A DNA stretch of 64,000 nucleotides from Massilia horti. GTDB lineage: Bacteria; Pseudomonadota; Gammaproteobacteria; Burkholderiales; Burkholderiaceae_D. The stretch spans positions 60,381-124,380 of the forward strand of contig NZ_SPUM01000107.1 of the NCBI RefSeq assembly GCF_004614195.1, written 5' to 3'. Both the position numbers and the translations under genes were made by a program. How positions within the stretch are numbered: the stretch's first letter is position 1; each line of letters opens with the position of its first letter. Below the pieces are notes generated by a model that ran no database searches, was not told where the DNA came from, and was given only the letters and a program-made list of their open reading frames with translations. Of this stretch, positions 52,408 through 61,090 are shown piece after piece.

Positions 52408-55400
52408 TTACGTGGGAAGCGCCCCCTCGCGCACGCGACCGCCGGTGTTGCAGTTGCACTCCGCCGCAGCCTGCCCGCACGCACAGCGAACAACATCGCG
52501 CGGCGCTTCGCCCGGCAGCGCATTCTCATCCGGCTTGACCGGCCCCGAGTGCCGGCGCATCAGCTCTTTGCACAGCGCTTCGATGTCATGCGTGCCGTCG
52601 CCGCGCCGCGCCGTTTCTGCCGCTTCGCTCAAGGCGCAGCGCGCAATGTGGTACCCGAGCGCGCGGTAGCTTTCGAATTGCGCTTCGTCGAACCACTGGT
52701 CGGCCGTGCTCTGGTGCGGATATTCCGGGTGCGCCTTGCGGTAGTTGAGCACGTCCGCATTTTCGGTGCCGACGATCGCCGGCTTGACGTACAGGAGCAC
52801 CCCGTCCACGCCGTCCTTGTCCACGTGGCTGTAGCAGATCTTGCCCGCGGCGCAGCTCGCGCCGCACAAGTCGCTGTCCTTGAGCAGGTCCATGCGCGAG
52901 ACGCACAGCTCGATCCCCACGTGCAGGTCGGTCGCGCATTTGCGGATGGCGTTGCCCAGGTCCTCGAACGCGAGCCGCTTGTCGCTGGCCACGTCGACCG
53001 CGATGATCAGGCGGCAGCGCCGCCGCACCAGTTCGTAGATGCCGAGGTTTTCGAAGTGCCCGCCGTCCGACAGGTACACGTAGTTGGCGTCGGCGTTGGT
53101 CATGCCGAACAGCTCGGCGATCAGCGAGAACAGCCCGATCGGCGGCGAGGAGTTGGTCCACACGCTCTTGCGCGGGTTCGGACACCAGCGCCCCAGGCGC
53201 ACGTTAAACATCGTCATCAGGAAGTTCAGCGGCGGCGACGAGTGCGAGCCCATGTTCGGGCTGGCCGCCGCGCCAGACAGCGAGACCGCCATCCCGAGCT
53301 TGACCTTGGCGTCGTCGTCTGCCAGGGCAGAGCGCGACGCGTACAGGCGCGTCGGCCGGTAGGTGCCGCGCTGCGCGTCGCGCAGGGCGAGGCTGGCGGC
53401 CTGGCCCGGCATCAGGGGCATCTCGAAACCGCAAAAGCGCGGGGTGAGCGCGAACGAGGCCGCCTTGCGCGTCTGCCAGGCCAGCTCCTCGCCGCTGACC
53501 AGGTTGAGCGAGGTGTTGACGATGTGGTAGGGCTTCTGGTCCTGCAGGTCGGCGAAATGCGGGTCGTCGTTGGGATCGAAGCCGGTGAAGGGATGGGGCT
53601 TGCGCCGGGCGCTGCTGGCGCCGAAGTAGGCGCGCACCACGCGGTTCCGGTACAGCATGTAGAGCGAGAACTTGTTGATGTCCACGCGCCAGCCCAGCAG
53701 CAGCGCGCACGCGAGGAAGATGACGAAGGCGACCACCAGCCGGGTGCCGTCGCTGGCCAGGGTGGCGCGGGTGTGGGCGAGGTACACGCATTCGAGCGTT
53801 GCCGGGCTGGGGCAGGTGATCGTGGGCCAGTTGACGATGCGCTGCACGAGCGCCGACAGCAGCGCGAAGATTCCGAGCGTGAACAGGTAGGGCGCCAGCC
53901 GCGCCACCACGTCGAGCCGGCTTTTGGCGGCGTCCTTGAGGCCGGTGGCGCCGCCGCTGCCGGCCTTCAGGCCCAGCCAGGTCATCAGCAGCCAGCCGAT
54001 CGCGGTGCCGGCATAGGTGGCCGGCTGGTAGGTCAGCCATGCCCAGTGCAGCAGCGGAGCGAAGAAGAAGGAGACGCCGAACATCATCAGCCAGACCAGC
54101 GCGAAGATGAAGGTCCAGGCGCCCTGGCGGCTCCACCATTCGCGGCTGGCGTCGTTGTACAGGCGCCCGACCAGGCCGATCATCAAGGTCATCGTGACCG
54201 AAAACAGCGTCATCATCAGCGGCATGCCGAACGTGGTCAGTGCGATCGCGTTGTTGAGTACGGGGTGGCGCGCCGGATCGGGCATCGCCGCCAGGCCGAC
54301 GATGAGCAGCACCGTGCCGATGGTCAGCGCAGCCATGGCGCAGGCGAAATGCGATATGCCTTCGATGAATTCGGCGCGCGACAGGTCCGGACTCGGATAG
54401 TGCCGGCGCAGGCGCTGCACCAGCCCTATCGCCACCGCGGCCACTACCAGCAGGCCGATCAGCGCCGGGCCGCCGAACCACGCCAGCTTGTGCGCGATCG
54501 CCGGCGTCATGATCCAGTCGACCGCATCCGGGGCGAATTCCTGGGTACCGGCCAGCATGATCGCGGCAACGGCCACCGCGCCGGCGCCGCACAGCACGTA
54601 GCCCGCGCGGCTGTAGGGGCTGGTGCGGTCGTGCGCCAGGTACCAGCCGCTGGCCCAGACGATGAAGTAGACCAGGCCAGGCATGAACAGCCAGCCAAGG
54701 CGCCACTCCAGGCGGGCCTCCAGCGCCGCCTGCCAGAATTCGGGGGCGCCGCCGCCGTGACGCCACAGGCCGATGCTGACCAGGAACCCGGACAGCAGCA
54801 GCGGCAGGTTGATGAGCCACAGGACCGCGACCTGGCTGAGCGGGAAGCGGCGCTGGCCGCGCGAGCCGACTTCCGGCTTGCTGGAGATGGACAGCGCGAT
54901 GCAGAACACCGCCCACAAAAATAGCAGGGTGCCGAGCATCCACGCCGGGTCGGACCAGCTGGCCCATGGCCCGTTCGGACGGACGATGCGGTTGACGCAC
55001 CAGACCGCGAAGCGCGGCAGCGTGAGCAGCGCGCACAGCCAGGCCACCAGCATGGTCAGGTTCAGGCCCGTGTTGCGCACGTAGGTGCCGATCAGGGTCC
55101 AGGTGTCGGCGCTGAACATGCCGCTCTTGGGCGAGAGGTAATTGCTGTACTGGCGCAGGAACTGGATCTCGACCGGTTCGGCCGCCACCGCGTCGCCCTT
55201 GGCGCCGGGGGTGAGCATCGCTTCGACGGCTTTCACGTCGCCGTGCTTTTCGCGGATGCACTTGGACAGCCAGCCGCCGATGAAGCCGCCGCCGGACACG
55301 GTCGACAGGTAGTCGAAGTCGCGCAGCAGCTGCTGTTCGCCCAGCGCCTGCAGCACCCCCAGGTTGAAGGTGGCGCTGCGCACGCCGCCGCCCGACAGCG

Positions 55401-55752
55401 CCAGGCCCGCCAGCTTGGCGTCATGCGCGCGCTGCAAGACCTGGCTGCGGCAGGCCGGCGTGAGCTGCTCCGGCCCGGCGCCGCCGCCCACGCGCGGGCG
55501 CAGCAGGTCGAGCTCGTTCTGGAACACCTCGGAAAAGGCGCTGCCGGCCTGCGCGTTCAGGCGTTGCCAGGTGTTTTCGTCGAGCGGGCCGCTGGTGTGG
55601 ATGCCGGCCTGGCGCCGGAACGCGGCGATGGCGCCGGCCAGATCGTCGAGCGTGCAGGCGTCGCCCGGAACGTGGCAGCCCGCGCTCTCGAGCTTGCGCC
55701 TCAGGTCCGCGACCTGTTCCGTCGTCAGGCAGGTGTAGTCGATCTGGTACAA
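52408..55752 (-). CDS. Giant membrane patatin-like phospholipase with N-terminal peptidoglycan-binding-like domain
   Basis: About 1114 residues. Residues 1-70 resemble a PGBD-type domain (TTEQVADLRRKLESAGCHVP, GPLDENTWQRLNAQ). The patatin domain opens with the oxyanion loop LALSGGGVRSATFNLGVLQ (about 117-135) and a serine in YLSTVSGGGFIGGW (about Ser153); its catalytic Asp comes very late, in YLSDGGHFENLGIYEL (about Asp896). Between them lie about ten membrane segments (about 235-640). The family acts as lipases; substrate unknown. Start is probably TTG 55752, 6 bp after GGAGG; a GTG at 55827 is possible. Downstream of phaM on the same strand. Confidence 0.82.
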   Translation of the reverse strand: MYQIDYTCLTTEQVADLRRKLESAGCHVPGDACTLDDLAGAIAAFRRQAGIHTSGPLDENTWQRLNAQAGSAFSEVFQNELDLLRPRVGGGAGPEQLTPACRSQVLQRAHDAKLAGLALSGGGVRSATFNLGVLQALGEQQLLRDFDYLSTVSGGGFIGGWLSKCIREKHGDVKAVEAMLTPGAKGDAVAAEPVEIQFLRQYSNYLSPKSGMFSADTWTLIGTYVRNTGLNLTMLVAWLCALLTLPRFAVWCVNRIVRPNGPWASWSDPAWMLGTLLFLWAVFCIALSISSKPEVGSRGQRRFPLSQVAVLWLINLPLLLSGFLVSIGLWRHGGGAPEFWQAALEARLEWRLGWLFMPGLVYFIVWASGWYLAHDRTSPYSRAGYVLCGAGAVAVAAIMLAGTQEFAPDAVDWIMTPAIAHKLAWFGGPALIGLLVVAAVAIGLVQRLRRHYPSPDLSRAEFIEGISHFACAMAALTIGTVLLIVGLAAMPDPARHPVLNNAIALTTFGMPLMMTLFSVTMTLMIGLVGRLYNDASREWWSRQGAWTFIFALVWLMMFGVSFFFAPLLHWAWLTYQPATYAGTAIGWLLMTWLGLKAGSGGATGLKDAAKSRLDVVARLAPYLFTLGIFALLSALVQRIVNWPTITCPSPATLECVYLAHTRATLASDGTRLVVAFVIFLACALLLGWRVDINKFSLYMLYRNRVVRAYFGASSARRKPHPFTGFDPNDDPHFADLQDQKPYHIVNTSLNLVSGEELAWQTRKAASFALTPRFCGFEMPLMPGQAASLALRDAQRGTYRPTRLYASRSALADDDAKVKLGMAVSLSGAAASPNMGSHSSPPLNFLMTMFNVRLGRWCPNPRKSVWTNSSPPIGLFSLIAELFGMTNADANYVYLSDGGHFENLGIYELVRRRCRLIIAVDVASDKRLAFEDLGNAIRKCATDLHVGIELCVSRMDLLKDSDLCGASCAAGKICYSHVDKDGVDGVLLYVKPAIVGTENADVLNYRKAHPEYPHQSTADQWFDEAQFESYRALGYHIARCALSEAAETARRGDGTHDIEALCKELMRRHSGPVKPDENALPGEAPRDVVRCACGQAAAECNCNTGGRVREGALPT

Positions 55753-55905
55753 CGCGCGCCTCCATGCAGGAAATAGTGGCGCGGCGCGGGGTGGCGGGCA
55801 GGGGACGATTCCCCGGGCCGTGCACACAGTTGAGCACGGTTGCGGGGTGTCTGATGCCCGTCAAATCAAACAACGGGCGAGTTGGCTTGAGAAATTAATG
55901 AAAAG

Positions 55906-56619
55906 TTAGTCTTTGTCGGACTTGGGCTTGCCCGGCCTTTGGCCCCCATCCACGCCCGGCTGTGCGCTGGCGTTGTCGGTCGGCGCCGCTGGCATGCTAG
56001 GAGGACGGGCTGCGGCAGCCATGCGTGCCGCCGCCTCCTGCGCCATCGCCGAGGCGTTGGCAATCGCTTCCGGCGACATCGTGCTCGCCACGGCTTGCCG
56101 GAACTGGTCCTGCAACAGGTTCCACCACGCAACCGCGGCCGGCATCGCCGCGCCCATATCGGGCGTTGCCGCGGCAGCGCCCTGGCCCGCTTCGGGCTGT
56201 TGCGTGCCGGCGCCGGCCTGCGGCGCGTGCGCGGCGCTCGGCTGTGGCGCTTCGGCATTTGGCTGCTGGGGCGCCGCGGCCGGGGGCGTGAAGAACGCCT
56301 GGAACGGATTGGCGGGCATTCCCGCCGTGCCGTCGGCGCCGGGTTGGCCCATCGCTTGCGCCATGCTGGCGCTCATCGCCTTGAGCGTGGCGAGGGTGCC
56401 GCGCTGCACCTCGAGCGCCTGGATCGTGCCGCGCAGCATGGTGATGTTCATGTTCAGCCAGGCTTCGACGGCTTTCAGGTCCGAAATCCGCTTGTCCAGC
56501 TCATCGGTGTTGAGGGTGGGGGCGGTGAAGCCCGGCACGCTCATGCTGCCCCAAAGATTTTTGACGAAGTCCAGCGTATCCGTCATCCCGGCGATATTGG
56601 GCATGGGAGGTTTGAGCAT
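55906..56619 (-). CDS. phaM: PhaM-like polyhydroxyalkanoate granule-associated protein
   Basis: A 237-residue protein with the PhaM N-terminus (DTLDFVKNLWGSMSVPG, then LDKRISDLKAVEAWLNMNI and IQALEVQRGTLATLKAM), a long Ala/Pro/Gln-rich linker (about 95-165), a helix QDQFRQAVASTMSPEAIANAS, and a Lys/Pro-rich tail (PGKPKSDKD). PhaM links PHB synthase and granules to the nucleoid in Cupriavidus. Start ATG 56619 with AAGGAGAAG upstream. It lies 153 bp upstream of the patatin gene on the same strand; whether the two functions are related is open. Confidence 0.88.
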   Translation of the reverse strand: MLKPPMPNIAGMTDTLDFVKNLWGSMSVPGFTAPTLNTDELDKRISDLKAVEAWLNMNITMLRGTIQALEVQRGTLATLKAMSASMAQAMGQPGADGTAGMPANPFQAFFTPPAAAPQQPNAEAPQPSAAHAPQAGAGTQQPEAGQGAAAATPDMGAAMPAAVAWWNLLQDQFRQAVASTMSPEAIANASAMAQEAAARMAAAARPPSMPAAPTDNASAQPGVDGGQRPGKPKSDKD

Positions 56620-56725
56620 GACACTTCTCCTTGGTTGATCGCCTAAGCGTAACAGAATACAAACATCGCTTCAAAGACTGGCGTGCACGGGCCGGACTGC
56701 GCCAGGCCGGCCGGGCAGGTACACT

Positions 56726-57841
56726 ATGGGGATGAGTGATGTTCCGTTATCCGCCCGACCGGGCCGTGCGCTGGTGCTGGGCGCCGCCATCGTGCTGCTG
56801 CACTGGCTGGTGTTGCGCTGGCTGGGGGCGCAGGTCGAAGCGCCGCGCGAGCGGCACGTGGAGCAGGAAGCGGTGACGCTGCTGGCGCAGCTGCCCGCGC
56901 CCCAACCCAAGGTGCCGGATGTGCCGCCGCCTCGGCTGAATTTCGCGCGCGTGCCGGTGCCGCAGGTGCCGCCGCCACCGGACGTCCGCTCCGAGGCGCT
57001 TGCCGAACCTGTCGCGCCCACTGCCCAGCCGGCGGATGCCGCAACTGGCGCGGTGGATGCGCCCTCCGGCACACATGCCGACCTCCACACTGGCGCCGCT
57101 GCCGCGCCCGCTGGCGTAGAATCGGCACAGGCGGAGCCGGCACCGGAAGCGCGCGTGCCGCACAGTTACAAGACCGACATGCCGCCGCCGGCCGAGATCA
57201 CGCTGGACGTGGCGCGTGTCGACGCCGACGGCACGCGCTGGAGTGGCGAGGCCCTGCTGTCCTGGAAGCGCAGCGGCGACAATTACCAGATCAACATCGA
57301 GGCCGGCATCCGGATCGTGTTCGCGCGCGTGAACCTGGTGACCTTGAGCAGCGAGGGAACGGTGACCGAGGCTGGCCTGGCGCCTCTGACAATGACGGAA
57401 AAGCGGCGCGGGCGCTCGCTGACGGCGACCCACTTCAACCGCCAGGCCGGTACGATCACGTTCTCGGCCTCGCAGAATTCCTATCCGCTGGTGGCCGGCG
57501 CGCAGGACAAGGCCTCGATCCCGATCCAGCTCGCGGCCATCGCGCGCGGCGATCCGGACCAGCTGGCGGGAGACATCGACATCCTGGTCGGCGAAGACCG
57601 GGACGCCAGCGTTTTCCGGTTCGTGGTGCTGGGCCAGGAGACGATCGACACGCGGATGGGCAAGTTGCAGACATGGCATTTATCGCGCCCGCCCAAGCCG
57701 GGCTCGTACAACTCGCGGCTCGACATCTGGCTGGCGCCGGGGCGCGGTTGGTATCCGGTCCAAATCCGCAACACGGAAGCCAGCGGCGCCGTGACCACGC
57801 AGACCGTGAACAAAATAGTAATGACCGATACAGGAAGCTGA
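56726..57841 (+). CDS. DUF3108 protein with TonB-like membrane anchor and Pro-rich linker
   Basis: A 371-residue protein: one N-terminal membrane helix (ALVLGAAIVLLHWLVLRWLG), a proline-rich periplasmic linker (about 50-150, with PKVPDVPPPRLNFARVPVP), and a C-terminal DUF3108 beta domain (about 160-365, ending SRLDIWLAPGRGWYPVQIRN). The first 100 residues look like a TonB/PilM-type anchor. Function of DUF3108 is unknown; outer-envelope lipid or polysaccharide binding is a guess. ATG 56726 or ATG 56732. The stop is 1 bp before a second DUF3108 gene. Confidence 0.87.
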   Translation: MGMSDVPLSARPGRALVLGAAIVLLHWLVLRWLGAQVEAPRERHVEQEAVTLLAQLPAPQPKVPDVPPPRLNFARVPVPQVPPPPDVRSEALAEPVAPTAQPADAATGAVDAPSGTHADLHTGAAAAPAGVESAQAEPAPEARVPHSYKTDMPPPAEITLDVARVDADGTRWSGEALLSWKRSGDNYQINIEAGIRIVFARVNLVTLSSEGTVTEAGLAPLTMTEKRRGRSLTATHFNRQAGTITFSASQNSYPLVAGAQDKASIPIQLAAIARGDPDQLAGDIDILVGEDRDASVFRFVVLGQETIDTRMGKLQTWHLSRPPKPGSYNSRLDIWLAPGRGWYPVQIRNTEASGAVTTQTVNKIVMTDTGS

Positions 57842-57842
57842 T

Positions 57843-58595
57843 ATGCGACGCGATTTTCTGACACAGGCGGGGGCAGCGCTGCTGCTGGCGGCAACCATGG
57901 GCGGGACCGTCGCGGCAGAGGAGCACCCGGTGGTCAAGCACCCGTTCAACCTCGCCCCGTCGGCCGACCTGGTGTATGACCTGAATGCCCACCAGCGCGG
58001 CTTTGCTTTGAACGGCCAGGCGCTGATTGGATGGCGCACCAGCGACGGCAGGTACTCGGTCAGCGCCGAGTCGCGCGTTGCGTTGCTGGGCAAACTGACC
58101 GAGAACCGCAGCCAGGGAACGATCGACAGCTTTGGGCTGGCGCCCTCCGAATTCTACGAAAAACGCTTCCGCAAGGACCCGACCACGTCCACCTTCAACC
58201 GTGAAAGCAAGACCCTGACCTTCAGCGAGGGCAAGGACAGCTACCCGCTCAAGGGCGGCGAGCAGGACCGTGCGTCGGTGACCTGGCAACTGGTGGCGCT
58301 GGCACGTGCGGCCGGCGACAAGTTCAAGCCCGGCTCGACCTGGCCGTTTTTCGTGGCCGGCCGGCGCGACGCCGACCCGTGGACGTTCCGCGTGGTTCGG
58401 TACGAGAAGGTGCGCACCGGGCTGGGCGAACTGGACACGGTGCACGTGACGCGCGAACCCTCGGACGCCAACCGGGGCCAGACGCTCGACATCTGGCTCG
58501 CGCCGTCGCTGGAGTGGTATCCGGTCAAGTTGCGGTTTACGGACGAAGACAAGGATTTCGTCGAGCAGACGCTGTCGAAGTTGACCAGAAAGTAA
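57843..58595 (+). CDS. Second DUF3108 protein, exported
   Basis: A 250-residue protein with a signal peptide (MRRDFLTQAGAALLLAATMGGTVAA) followed directly by a DUF3108 domain that parallels the preceding protein: FALNGQALIGWRTSDGRYSV, STFNRESKTLTFSEGKDSYP, and QTLDIWLAPSLEWYPVKLRF. Unlike its neighbour it has no anchor or Pro-rich linker, so it is probably freely periplasmic. The two look like products of an old tandem duplication and are translated together (1-bp gap). Confidence 0.88.
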   Translation: MRRDFLTQAGAALLLAATMGGTVAAEEHPVVKHPFNLAPSADLVYDLNAHQRGFALNGQALIGWRTSDGRYSVSAESRVALLGKLTENRSQGTIDSFGLAPSEFYEKRFRKDPTTSTFNRESKTLTFSEGKDSYPLKGGEQDRASVTWQLVALARAAGDKFKPGSTWPFFVAGRRDADPWTFRVVRYEKVRTGLGELDTVHVTREPSDANRGQTLDIWLAPSLEWYPVKLRFTDEDKDFVEQTLSKLTRK

Positions 58596-58633
58596 CGAAC
58601 AGCTGTTTGTACCTATAGCTTCCGAATGGGCGT

Positions 58634-58752
58634 CGTAGGGTGCGCACCAGTGCGCACGCGGTCATAGCATGCTGACTTGCGGCTGCTGCTTCTCGATGCG
58701 GCTTTCGCGAACCGCGTGCGCACAGGTCCTCGGCGGCCCCGCGCCCCCTACG
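58634..58752. repeat. Dispersed GTGCGCAC palindromic element with variant right arm (copy 8)
   Basis: Left: CGTAGG edge, GTGCGCACCAGTGCGCAC core. The spacer resembles copies 3 and 4 (ATGCTGACTTGCGGCTGCTG...TTCGCGAACC). Right: GCGTGCGCACAGGTC then CTCGGCGGCCCCGCGCCCC and CTACG, the same variant arm as copy 2. Confidence 0.85.
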
Positions 58753-58836
58753 CCTCCTGCAAGCTGTACCTTATTCCAGCCCGATTTAGCGTTCAACGAA
58801 CACGCAACCTGTTCGGATGTGCCGGCCATCGCTGAA

Positions 58837-58866
58837 CGCGTGGGCAGGAGAACCTGCCCACCCTAC
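58837..58866. repeat. Related half-element, hairpin (copy 9)
   Basis: GCGTGGGCAGG-AGAA-CCTGCCCACCCTAC: the outer GCGTG...CCCTAC edges match the family, but the core palindrome is TGGGCAGG/CCTGCCCA instead of GTGCGCAC. It is a divergent solo half. Confidence 0.6.
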
Positions 58867-59013
58867 ACCTGCCGCAGCAACCGGATCTGTTGCTAACCCC
58901 GCCTTTCCATAAAGTAGCCCCGCCTGAACTGCTATACTGACGCCCCCGCGACGGCTGGGCTTGTCTTGACAGCTTGTCCACACCGCCGCGCACGCGAGAA
59001 CTGGTATCCCAAG

Positions 59014-60387
59014 ATGATCGAACCACAGGAAGGCGCGGCCCTCGCCGCCGACCCATATTCCATAGCCCAGGACGAAGCCGATCCGCTACAGGCGCATTTC
59101 CATGAAGGGATTGCGCCGGACGAGATCGAGCAGGTGTTCCACTTGAAGCGCGCCGCGCCCACGCTGCACGCATTCACTGCGCTGTTCCATGGCACCCAGG
59201 ACGGCGTGCTGGTGCGACTGCTGGTGCTGCGCGAGCTCGCGGCAGATACCGCCGCATCAAGCTTTTCGCGCGCCGACATCAACCAGAAGTTCGCCTACCT
59301 GATTCCGGAAAGCCTGGAGACGGTGCTGAACCGCCTGCGCACGCACGGCCTGCTGGCATGGGATGCGCCGGCCGCGGTCTACCGCATCACGCCGATGGCG
59401 CGCAACGTGCTGGCTGCGCTTGACACGCTGCTGTCCGTCGGCCAGATCGAGGCCGACGAGGCCGAGATGGGCTTCTTGCTGTCGCAGGTGGCTGGCGCCC
59501 AGGCTGTCGGCGGCGTCACCGTCCAGCAGCTCAAGCATCTGCTGGGCCGCCTGGTCGAACTGACCGAGGAGTTCCGCGACGCGATCGCCTCCGGTTCCGA
59601 ATTCCGCCTGCGTACCTCCCAGGCCAAGTGGCACATGGCGTGCGACTGGGTCGAGAAGGGCTCCGAGATCCTGCGCAAGATCACCTCGGACGAGCGCGCC
59701 GATGCCGCCACCCACAAGGCGGCGCAGGCGATCGGCCGCGCCCAGAGCGCGCTGCTCAACATGCAGGGCATGTTCTCGCGCGCGCTCAACCAGATCGAGC
59801 GCCAGCGCGTGCACCTTGGCCAGTCGGGCCTGTCGACCACGGACGTCAAGCGCTGGCTGCTGGCGCACGAAGACCTGGCCAGCCTGGCCGAAGGCGCGAT
59901 GGACCGCCCGGTGATGCCGCTGTTCGGCACCCCGGCCGAGATGATCGACGTGGCTGAAGCCGAACTGCTGGCCCAGCGCCCGGTCGCGGCCGGCCCGACC
60001 GGGCTGCCGAGCGGCGAGGACGCGCCGCTCACCATCAACGACAACCCGGCCATGGCGGCCGAGCTGGATGACTGGATCAAGCGCCTGGCCGACTTCGCCA
60101 ACCTCGGCAACTTCCCCGAATTTTCCGAGAGCGGCCCGAAAGCGGTCGCGATCCAGGAGTCGCTGCTGCCGGCCAGCTTCGCGGTCGCGTCTTACCGCGC
60201 GTCGCTGCTGCCGCTGCTGGGCGACCCGGCCGAGGCCAACCTGCAGGGGCCGACCGCCGAACTGGCGCGCCTGCCGGTGAAGTTCGAAGCCCGTGATGAA
60301 ATGATCAAGCTCGACGATCCCGAGATCGCGGCCATCTCCATTGCAACCCTATCCCTAGACCTAGAGAGCGGCACGCCCGATGAATGA
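59014..60387 (+). CDS. Kleisin-like subunit of an SMC complex (MukF/MksF/JetA-like)
   Basis: A 457-residue acidic, mostly helical protein. Residues about 30-130 form a winged-helix-type unit (HAFTALFHGTQDGVLVRLL, RADINQKFAYLIPESLETVL, NRLRTHGLLAWD, YRITPMARNVLAALDTLL). A long helical middle follows (LKHLLGRLVELTEEFRDAI ... SALLNMQGMFSRALNQIERQ), then an acidic linker and a C-terminal domain (about 360-457). This layout and its place before a KITE-like and an SMC gene suggest a MukF/MksF/JetA kleisin; sequence alone is weak. ATG 59014 chosen over 58966. Overlaps the next gene by 8 bp. Confidence 0.65.
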   Translation: MIEPQEGAALAADPYSIAQDEADPLQAHFHEGIAPDEIEQVFHLKRAAPTLHAFTALFHGTQDGVLVRLLVLRELAADTAASSFSRADINQKFAYLIPESLETVLNRLRTHGLLAWDAPAAVYRITPMARNVLAALDTLLSVGQIEADEAEMGFLLSQVAGAQAVGGVTVQQLKHLLGRLVELTEEFRDAIASGSEFRLRTSQAKWHMACDWVEKGSEILRKITSDERADAATHKAAQAIGRAQSALLNMQGMFSRALNQIERQRVHLGQSGLSTTDVKRWLLAHEDLASLAEGAMDRPVMPLFGTPAEMIDVAEAELLAQRPVAAGPTGLPSGEDAPLTINDNPAMAAELDDWIKRLADFANLGNFPEFSESGPKAVAIQESLLPASFAVASYRASLLPLLGDPAEANLQGPTAELARLPVKFEARDEMIKLDDPEIAAISIATLSLDLESGTPDE

Positions 60388-61087
60388 CGATTCACAAATC
60401 CTGATTGCGCGCCTGCTGACGCACCAGACCCTGCGCCGCGACGACAAGATGGTCAAGCGCGCGCTGTCCGACGACCAGTTCCGCGCCGAAGTGGACAAGC
60501 GGCTGCTCGAATGCGGCCTGAAACTGCTCGACAACGTGTATGCCGACCACGTGACGCTGGCGCTGCACCGCAACGTCGAGCCCAAGATCTTCGGCGCCAA
60601 GGACATCTGGCAGAACAATAACTTCGGCCTCACGCGCGATGGCGTGGCGCTGCTGGTGGTGTTGTGGGCGCAGATCATCCTGCCCAAGCGCGAACGCCAG
60701 GAGACCCACACGGTGGCCGACGACCAGACCGACCTGTTCGACAAGGACAGCCCGATCCCGCGCGCGGAAGACGCGTCGATCGGCATCTCGTACACCGCGC
60801 TGCTGGCCGACTTCGGCGACAAGCTGGGCAAGAAGACCCGCATGGACATGAACCTGGGCCTGTTGTCCAAGCTCGGCTTCATCGAGCGCCGCGGCGACGT
60901 GATCCTCGAGGGGCCGCTCCTGGACCTGATGATGGATACCGACCTGCTCAAGGAGCGCATCATCAACGGCGCGCTGGCCGACGTGTTCAAGCGCGCGCCG
61001 CTGGCCGTGGCCACGGGGCGGCGCGAGGCCGCAAACGACGTGGACAGCGACGCGCTCGACGCCAACGACATTCCGAACCGGGATTAA
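60380..61087 (+). CDS. KITE-like subunit of an SMC complex (MukE/MksE/JetB-like)
   Basis: A 235-residue protein that appears to contain two winged-helix units: residues about 30-115 (DDQFRAEVDKRLLECGLKLL, FGLTRDGVALLVVLWAQIIL) and about 140-210 (ISYTALLADFGDKLGKKTRM, LGLLSKLGFIERRGDVILEG). An acidic linker (DDQTDLFDKD) joins them. KITE proteins bind the kleisin of MukBEF/MksBEF/Wadjet complexes. ATG 60380 lies inside the preceding gene, and the SMC gene starts 3 bp after its stop, so all three are tightly coupled. Confidence 0.7.
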   Translation: MNDDSQILIARLLTHQTLRRDDKMVKRALSDDQFRAEVDKRLLECGLKLLDNVYADHVTLALHRNVEPKIFGAKDIWQNNNFGLTRDGVALLVVLWAQIILPKRERQETHTVADDQTDLFDKDSPIPRAEDASIGISYTALLADFGDKLGKKTRMDMNLGLLSKLGFIERRGDVILEGPLLDLMMDTDLLKERIINGALADVFKRAPLAVATGRREAANDVDSDALDANDIPNRD

Positions 61088-61090
61088 TCC

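Larger units (their letters stand above)
58596..59013. other. Intergenic region with repeat copies 8 and 9 and the promoter of the condensin-like operon
   Basis: 418 bp without a gene. It holds a GTGCGCAC-family pair (58634-58752) and a related half-element (58837-58866). Downstream are an inverted repeat AGCAAC-CGGATCT-GTTGCT (58876-58894) and a -10-like TATACT (58933-58938) without a clear -35, about 75 bp before ATG 59014. The inverted repeat just upstream of the -10 is a possible operator for the operon that follows. Confidence 0.5.

Noticed and set aside
52327..54924. Very long plus-strand open frame across the patatin gene (865 residues)
   Set aside because: It is antisense to the patatin, has an Arg/Ala/His/Gln-heavy composition typical of the complement of GC-rich coding DNA, and no recognisable motif.
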